This document shows, piece after piece, positions 36,531 to 41,098 of a stretch of DNA of 41,098 nt. A model generated the notes under the pieces. The model saw only the letters and a program-made list of their open reading frames with translations, did not search any database and was not told the DNA's origin. Each line of letters opens with the position of its first letter. Position 1 is the first letter of the stretch. This stretch comes from Nostoc sp. NOS(2021). GTDB taxonomy: Bacteria > Cyanobacteriota > Cyanobacteriia > Cyanobacteriales > Nostocaceae. The position numbers were made by a program, and so were the translations under genes. Where the stretch lies: positions 1 through 41,098 of the forward strand of contig NZ_JABXKM010000346.1 of NCBI RefSeq assembly GCF_017115025.1, read 5' to 3'.

Positions 36531-37795
36531 GATTTCGCTAGATTCTTTTGAGGTGATACCTTTCTATTAACTCCTGTTTTTGTTTCAGGTACACAGAACC
36601 AAAAAACTCCTAAAGCCACAACTGCGATCGCTGCTAAAATCAAAAAACCAACATTATAACCAGCACTTTTAACCACAAACCCAGCTAATACATTGCTCAA
36701 ACCCGCACCAACGCCAATGGCAGTGTTGAGCATCCCTTGGGTAACATTAAAGCGCCCTGTGCCTTTAGTAAAATCAGCTACCATCAACACTGAAAGCACA
36801 CCAAAAATCCCGGCTCCAATACCATCCAGAATTTGCACAGAAACGAGAAAATAGGGATTGTCTGAAAGCGTATACAGCACTCCGCGAATCGGTAAGACGG
36901 CAAAGCCAAGCAGAAATATGGGTTTTCGGGCTGCATTTGCGAAACGCCCAGCCAAGTTGGACACCGGAATCATCACTAACTGAGCGACAATGATACAAGC
37001 AGACATATAAACTGTGTCACTTGTCCCTTTACCCTGCGCCAATTCTTGACCAACTAGCGGTAACATAGCAGCATTGGCAAAGTGAAACAGAACTACTGCA
37101 ACAGTAAAAAAAAGGATTTTGCGATCGCTTAATAATTGCAATATGCCTTCATAGCGCTGTTGATGTTTGTCTTTATCCTCCTGTTCGCCCTCTTCTCCAT
37201 CTCCACGCGCTAGTTCATGGTCAATCTCTCTTTCACGAATCATCCTCACTGAAATAATACTGCCCACAGCCATAGCTGCAACTAGGAAAAATATTGCCTT
37301 GCGTGCAATAAAGTAACCTGCTAAACCAGCGAGAACAGCAGCTACCAGATTACCTGCATGATTAAATGTTTCATTACGACCTACCCGCCGATCTAATCTC
37401 TCATGTCCTACCAGTCCCAGAGTAATAGCAGTAATCGCAGGTGGGAAAACAGCTGCTGCAATCCCGATCATGATCTGAGAACCGATGACAACAGGCAAAT
37501 TGGGGAACAAGCCTATAGCGATACAGCCGATAGAAACAAACACAGCGGCCAGTACAATCAACATCCGTTTCTGACGTAGCCTGTCAACCAATGCACCAGC
37601 TGGTGTTTGGACAATAACTGTGGCAATTGTTGAAACTGACATCGCCATTCCAATCTGGGCTGGGTTCCAATTTTCTGAAGCTTTCAGGTAAATGCTCAGA
37701 TATGGCCCAACACCATCGCGCACATCTGCGAGAAACACATTCAAGTAATCAAGCGATCGCAAACTCTTGTTACTCGGTCTTCGCTGTTTTTGCAT
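36527..37795 (-). CDS. Major facilitator superfamily transporter
   Basis: This 422-residue protein has 12 predicted membrane helices in two halves joined by a charged loop (EREIDHELARGDGEEGEQED, about 187-210). The MFS loop motif is present in altered form (GALVDRLRQKR, about 62-72). The N-terminal helix pattern (FLADVRDGVGPYLSIYLKAS) is like that of drug- or metabolite-efflux subfamilies. Substrate unknown. It is the first gene of the two-gene operon with the anion transporter, sharing an ATGA overlap. The operon may export or exchange related ions, but that is inference. Confidence 0.83.
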   Translation of the reverse strand: MQKQRRPSNKSLRSLDYLNVFLADVRDGVGPYLSIYLKASENWNPAQIGMAMSVSTIATVIVQTPAGALVDRLRQKRMLIVLAAVFVSIGCIAIGLFPNLPVVIGSQIMIGIAAAVFPPAITAITLGLVGHERLDRRVGRNETFNHAGNLVAAVLAGLAGYFIARKAIFFLVAAMAVGSIISVRMIREREIDHELARGDGEEGEQEDKDKHQQRYEGILQLLSDRKILFFTVAVVLFHFANAAMLPLVGQELAQGKGTSDTVYMSACIIVAQLVMIPVSNLAGRFANAARKPIFLLGFAVLPIRGVLYTLSDNPYFLVSVQILDGIGAGIFGVLSVLMVADFTKGTGRFNVTQGMLNTAIGVGAGLSNVLAGFVVKSAGYNVGFLILAAIAVVALGVFWFCVPETKTGVNRKVSPQKNLAKS

Positions 37796-38107
37796 AAGTC
37801 TTTAGTAATATTTGATGAGCTATGGAACAATACGCCCAAGCATATTGGGCTATGGAGAGGTCACAATACTCTTAATTATGCAAAAATCATGCCAAATCTA
37901 CTAACCGCCCTTTTAACCTGAAGTTGACACCAATGGGTGAAGTGTTGTAGATTCACAAGCGATCGGGACAAGCAATGCTGGAGTGAAATACAGCAGATTT
38001 GAAGGAAGGTGAACTACACAAGCTAAGTCTCAAAGCCAAGTATAAATAAAGCATGTTTTACTTCTGAATTCTGAATGCTGACTCCTGAATTCTGTTGTAA
38101 CAATAAA
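37796..38107. repeat. Spacer with dispersed repeat copy B and a small dyad
   Basis: Positions 37994-38099 repeat the block at 6205-6307 in the same orientation. GCCCAA-gcata-TTGGGC at 37834-37850 is a small hairpin flanked by direct copies of CTATGGA. No gene is seen. The left end should hold the promoter of the MFS operon. Confidence 0.65.
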
Positions 38108-38136
38108 ATTCCCGACTTTTTAAAAAAGTCGGGAAT
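38108..38136 (-). terminator. Bidirectional-type terminator after the DUF4231-like gene
   Basis: ATTCCCGACTTTTT and AAAAAAGTCGGGAAT form a nearly perfect inverted repeat of about 29 bases. On the minus strand the stem is followed by TTTTATTG. It lies 90 bases past the stop of the minus-strand gene at 38225. Confidence 0.7.
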
Positions 38137-38224
38137 CTTAGCCTTTGGAGTCAGTCTGAATAAATCCTATTTGAAACAATAACCACGAACAATACTCGAC
38201 TGATTCTTGACCAGAATTAGCTAA

Positions 38225-39115
38225 TCAGCTATCCTTCTGGTTCCTTACCTCTGCTCCTGCTTTGTTTGACTCATTAGATGAAGGTGATTCTGTCTTCTCT
38301 GATTGCGTCTCACTTGTCTGTTGCAACTGGTTGAGATGAATATTGTTCACTTGAACAATAAAGTATTCTAATGCCTGACTTGCCTTTTGTTGCTGTTGGG
38401 TTTCGTCAGACACATCATAGCAACGATAAGGCGGAGTCACTCCCAATATAAATTTCTCTTGTTCAGCTTCTAACAATTCAACGGCTGTGTTAGCAGCAAG
38501 CGAATTCTTCTGAAAAGGAAAAGAGGTAACTATACTGGCAACTATAGAAGCAATAGCTGGGCAGAGTACAGGGAGCCACTTGAGCCAAGCTTGTCCTGCT
38601 TCTAATTTGTCTACCAGAACTAAAATTGGTGTGACTCCTGATAAAATCACTGTCGCAATTTGCAAACCATAGTAAAGGTTCCTTGATACACTTCTAATTC
38701 TTTTATAATCGTCAATCAAGTCTTGGCTGTATTGTAAAGCCTTCCCTCTTGTCAGAGTCAGCGTATCTTTATCCCAGGAATTAGGATTGGTCAATAGATA
38801 ACTATAGAGTTCAGCTTTTTTGGTGAGTTCAGACTGATAAGCAGCCTTCTTATAGTTATGAAATACTTGTCTATTGATCAGCAGCAAAAAAAACAAAAAA
38901 GTTAGAGATACCGCTCCAGAAATTACAACTGTTTTATCATCTGAAAGAAAAACAATGAAGAGTCCAGAAGAGACAAAAGCTGCAAGTAATAAATACTCAA
39001 TTACCTTCAAGTTAAACAACTTTTTCTCATCTGATGGGGAGGATAAATTTTCAATCCTATCAGAAATCTTGCTTTGGTTTTTTTGCTCAAGATTAGTTAA
39101 TTCAGAAGTAGTCAT
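38225..39115 (-). CDS. DUF4231-like membrane protein with two helix pairs
   Basis: This 296-residue protein has two pairs of membrane helices, about 48-68 and 70-86 (LLLAAFVSSGLFIVFL; VSLTFLFFLLLI) and about 148-170 and 180-203 (LQIATVILSGVTPILVLV; LPVLCPAIASIVASIVTSF). The segment from LTLTRGKALQYSQDL to EAEQEKFILG matches the DUF4231 pattern, which has been likened to the SLATT membrane domains. The C-terminal 50 residues are Ser/Glu/Asn-rich and disordered. SLATT proteins are proposed effectors in some immune systems, but no sensor or nucleotide cyclase lies next to this one. Function unknown. Confidence 0.6.
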   Translation of the reverse strand: MTTSELTNLEQKNQSKISDRIENLSSPSDEKKLFNLKVIEYLLLAAFVSSGLFIVFLSDDKTVVISGAVSLTFLFFLLLINRQVFHNYKKAAYQSELTKKAELYSYLLTNPNSWDKDTLTLTRGKALQYSQDLIDDYKRIRSVSRNLYYGLQIATVILSGVTPILVLVDKLEAGQAWLKWLPVLCPAIASIVASIVTSFPFQKNSLAANTAVELLEAEQEKFILGVTPPYRCYDVSDETQQQQKASQALEYFIVQVNNIHLNQLQQTSETQSEKTESPSSNESNKAGAEVRNQKDS

Positions 39116-39798
39116 TGCCTCTTACTCAATTCGTTATCGGGTGAAATGTAGCAATAAAATGAATAGCAACAAGTAGAATTGCTTTGAGGGGGTAGAAGTC
39201 AGGATAAGTTCGCCAGAAAGCATCTTCAACTTTTGCTTAGACATCCCTTATATTAAGGATCTCAGGTAGTTTCTACCTTCCTAAAACCTTATAGCATTTG
39301 CTAGTATATCCCACTTTGCGATTGACTAGTTGGCTTATAATGCTTTACAAAAGTCAAAAATGTTTCTTTCGGTTGAGTAAAATCATTTAAGTCCAATAAC
39401 GTCTAGTCAATCTTAACCATACATACATTTGATTGATAATGCAAGGATTTTTTGGTAGTAAATTTACGTAGATAAAAAATACTTTTGAGATGAGTAGCGT
39501 GATTGCCCCAAAAAATATATGATTTGGACTTTGCAATACTTGAATTGTTTTTTTTAGGGATTTCCAACAAATAAATTATTCAATCTTGTGGGGTGGACGT
39601 CTCGCCCGCCCACCCCACAAGATGTAGTTGAGTCTTTTTTTATCTGGAAGTCCCTTAGAATTTTCATCCTATCCGGGGTGTTAAGGTGTCGCGCAGAGAT
39701 TGGCGAGAACTATTTCCAGAGGAAATTATGCAAGAGTTTGTGATTTATCAAGATATCCTTCAAAAAGGAAGACAGCAGGAAGCGCTAGCACTGATAAG
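39116..39798. other. Intergenic region with a MITE-like element
   Basis: No gene is seen in most of the span. A frame is open from a TTG at 39700 into the HcyBio gene, but its first 33 codons do not look like the family. The hairpin element at 39555-39657 is the main structure. AT-rich sequence at 39280-39550 could hold promoters for the DUF4231-like gene and the HcyBio gene. Confidence 0.5.
39555..39657. mobile_element. MITE-like element with nested inverted repeats, about 103 bp
   Basis: The outer inverted repeats are TAGGGATTTCCA at 39555-39566 and TGGAAGTCCCTTA at 39645-39657 (imperfect). The inner pair ATCTTGTGGGGTGG (39583-39596) and CCACCCCACAAGAT (39610-39623) is a perfect 14-bp match around a 13-base loop. 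A nested hairpin with terminal repeats fits a small non-autonomous element. No transposase in this window matches its ends. Confidence 0.75.
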
Positions 39799-40968
39799 AT
39801 GCGAACAATTGCAGAAATTAACGAGAAAATCAGCCGCCAACGTGCGGTAGTGTTGACAACTGAAGAATTAAAAGCACGAGTTGTAGAAATCGGTGTTACT
39901 AAAGCTGCGAAAGAAGTTGATGTAATTACCACTGGTACCTTTGAGCCAATGGAATCAAGTGGTGCAATTATCAATCTTGGACACACTGACCCCCCGATAA
40001 AAATTCGCCGCTGTTGGTTAGATGGCGTGCCAGCATACTCTGGTTTTGGGGCAGTAGATTTATATTTGGGTGCGAGTTCTGCTATGGAAGCGATGGACGG
40101 CGAAGAAGTCCGAGAACGGGGCGGCGGTCATGTAATCGAAGATTTGATCGCTGGTAAACCTATACACGTAAAAGCGCAAGGACAAGTAACAGATTGTTAC
40201 CCCAGAGCAAATTTTGAAACTACAATTACCAGTGACACAATTAATCAGTTTTATCTATTCAATCCGCGCAATCTTTATCAAAATTTTATTGTTGGTGTAA
40301 ATGGTGGCGATCGCCCCCTCTTCACCTATCTCGGCCCTTTACAACCGCGTCTGGGGAATGCCGTTTACTCTAACCCAGGTGCGATTTCCCCCTTACTCAA
40401 CGACCCCGATTTGCAACTCGTTGGTATAGGTACTCGAATTTTTTTAGGCGGCGGTGTTGGCTATGTCGCCTGGGAAGGCACTCAGCACTTCCCCTTACAA
40501 AAGCGTTTAGCTAATCGTACACCGATTGGGCCTTCCGCCACTTTAGCTTTAATTGGTGATGCCAAGCAAATGGATGCTCATTGGGTGCGGGGGTGTTACT
40601 TCAAAAGTTATGGCCCCTCATTGATGTTAGGCGTTGGTGTACCACTTCCTGTATTAAATGAACAAGTAATTGAACACTGTGCCGTGCAAGATCAAGACTT
40701 AGTAGCCCCAATAGTGGATTTTTCTATTCCCCGGCGCGTCCGTCCCACCTTTGGTTTAGTGAGTTACGCCCAACTCAAATCTGGGCGAATCACCATTGAG
40801 GGCAAAGCAGTACGCGTTGCCCCCTTAGCGAGTTTGTTTTTTTCTAGGCAAGTCGCCCTAGAGTTGAAAAAGTGGATCGAAGCAGGTACGTTTACCCTTA
40901 CAGAACCAGTTTCCCCAATTCCGATGGAGCGATCTTTTCTACCCCAAGACCGTCGGACGGATTTTTGA
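39799..40968 (+). CDS. Homocysteine biosynthesis protein (DUF39/HcyBio; aspartate-semialdehyde sulfurtransferase-like)
   Basis: This 389-residue product from the ATG at 39799 matches the HcyBio (DUF39) family, whose archaeal member (MA1821) makes homocysteine from L-aspartate semialdehyde with sulfide. Marks are MRTIAEINEKI at the N-terminus, GHTDPPIKIRRCWLDGVPAY with Cys72, and GQVTDCYPRANF with Cys133; these two Cys fit the family's catalytic pair. Gly-rich segments follow (FLGGGVGYVAWEGTQHFP). The CBS domains of the archaeal protein are absent. The product supplies methionine without homoserine activation. The upstream frame from TTG 39700 is rejected as start because its 33 residues are not family-like. 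Confidence 0.85.
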   Translation: MRTIAEINEKISRQRAVVLTTEELKARVVEIGVTKAAKEVDVITTGTFEPMESSGAIINLGHTDPPIKIRRCWLDGVPAYSGFGAVDLYLGASSAMEAMDGEEVRERGGGHVIEDLIAGKPIHVKAQGQVTDCYPRANFETTITSDTINQFYLFNPRNLYQNFIVGVNGGDRPLFTYLGPLQPRLGNAVYSNPGAISPLLNDPDLQLVGIGTRIFLGGGVGYVAWEGTQHFPLQKRLANRTPIGPSATLALIGDAKQMDAHWVRGCYFKSYGPSLMLGVGVPLPVLNEQVIEHCAVQDQDLVAPIVDFSIPRRVRPTFGLVSYAQLKSGRITIEGKAVRVAPLASLFFSRQVALELKKWIEAGTFTLTEPVSPIPMERSFLPQDRRTDF

Positions 40969-40971
40969 CGC

Positions 40972-41098
40972 TGGGGGCTGGGGACTGGGTATTGGGTACT
41001 GGGTATTGGGTACTGGGTACTGGGGACTGGGGACTGGAGACTGGAAAAATTAGTTGAACTGTAGTATTTAATCTAATCCCCAATCCCTAATCCCTAAT
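40972..41098. repeat. STRR heptamers after the HcyBio gene, to the window end
   Basis: GGGACTGGGTATT and GGGTACT units are reiterated from 40977 to 41042, then related CCCAATCCCTAAT units of the opposite sense run at 41078-41098. The second set may pair with the first and continues past the window edge. Same repeat family as 22187-22330. No gene is seen in the last 130 bases. Confidence 0.8.

Noticed and set aside
39700..39798. Upstream TTG extension of the HcyBio gene
   Set aside because: The 33 added residues (MARTISRGNYARV...) are not like the family N-terminus, which begins at MRTIAEINEKI.

Overview
The window comes from a filamentous cyanobacterium of the Nostoc/Anabaena type. The evidence is a beta-carboxysome operon, a CO2-uptake NDH-1 operon, a petH that encodes a phycobilisome-linked ferredoxin-NADP reductase, cyanobacterial phosphoribulokinase, many GCGATCGC (HIP1) octamers inside genes, and many heptanucleotide short tandem repeats between genes. 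There are no rRNA genes, no CRISPR array and no tRNA that I could recognise.

Layout. 1-6.5 kb is mixed housekeeping and orphan genes: an alpha/beta hydrolase, an orphan ParA ATPase, a GNAT-SDR-hypothetical cluster, mnmE and a small Cys-rich protein. 6.5-9.7 kb is accessory: a Uma2 protein, then an overlapping DNA methyltransferase and nuclease pair that looks like a type II restriction-modification system. 9.7-11.4 kb holds a DUF4139 protein. 11.5-23.5 kb is a carbon-concentrating supercluster. On the minus strand lie ccmK2-ccmK1-ccmL-ccmM-ccmN-ccmO and a CmpR-type LysR gene; divergent on the plus strand lie ndhF4-ndhD4-cupB. Together they cover the carboxysome shell and scaffold, the CO2-hydrating NDH-1MS' complex and a likely carbon-responsive regulator. 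23.5-27.1 kb is a small accessory patch: two paralogous Uma2 genes in direct orientation enclose a frameshifted FitA-like antitoxin remnant and a protein with a DUF4365-like nuclease domain. 27.2-34.8 kb returns to core metabolism: hom and petH (minus), a TnpB element, then prk and metK (plus). 35.3-39.1 kb has a two-gene transporter operon and a DUF4231-like membrane protein. 39.8-41 kb carries a homocysteine biosynthesis (DUF39/HcyBio) gene.

How the genes connect. The ccm genes, ndhF4-D4-cupB, prk and petH all serve photosynthetic CO2 fixation: inorganic carbon capture, the Rubisco compartment, RuBP regeneration and NADPH supply. hom, the HcyBio gene and metK sit at successive or branching steps from aspartate semialdehyde to homocysteine, methionine and SAM, although they are not an operon.

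Most notable sequence observations: (1) CcmM has five Rubisco-small-subunit-like (SSUL) modules, and the last ones were made by a recent 351-bp tandem duplication; (2) ccmM and petH both carry an internal in-frame start with a Shine-Dalgarno-like sequence, consistent with programmed short isoforms; (3) a restriction-modification-like pair whose nuclease I cannot assign to a family; (4) a TnpB with a damaged zinc finger between petH and prk; (5) several hairpin-forming dispersed repeats, including two MITE-like elements. I did not find a clearly novel multi-gene system. The best candidates for undescribed biology are the methyltransferase/nuclease pair and the DUF4365-like protein.
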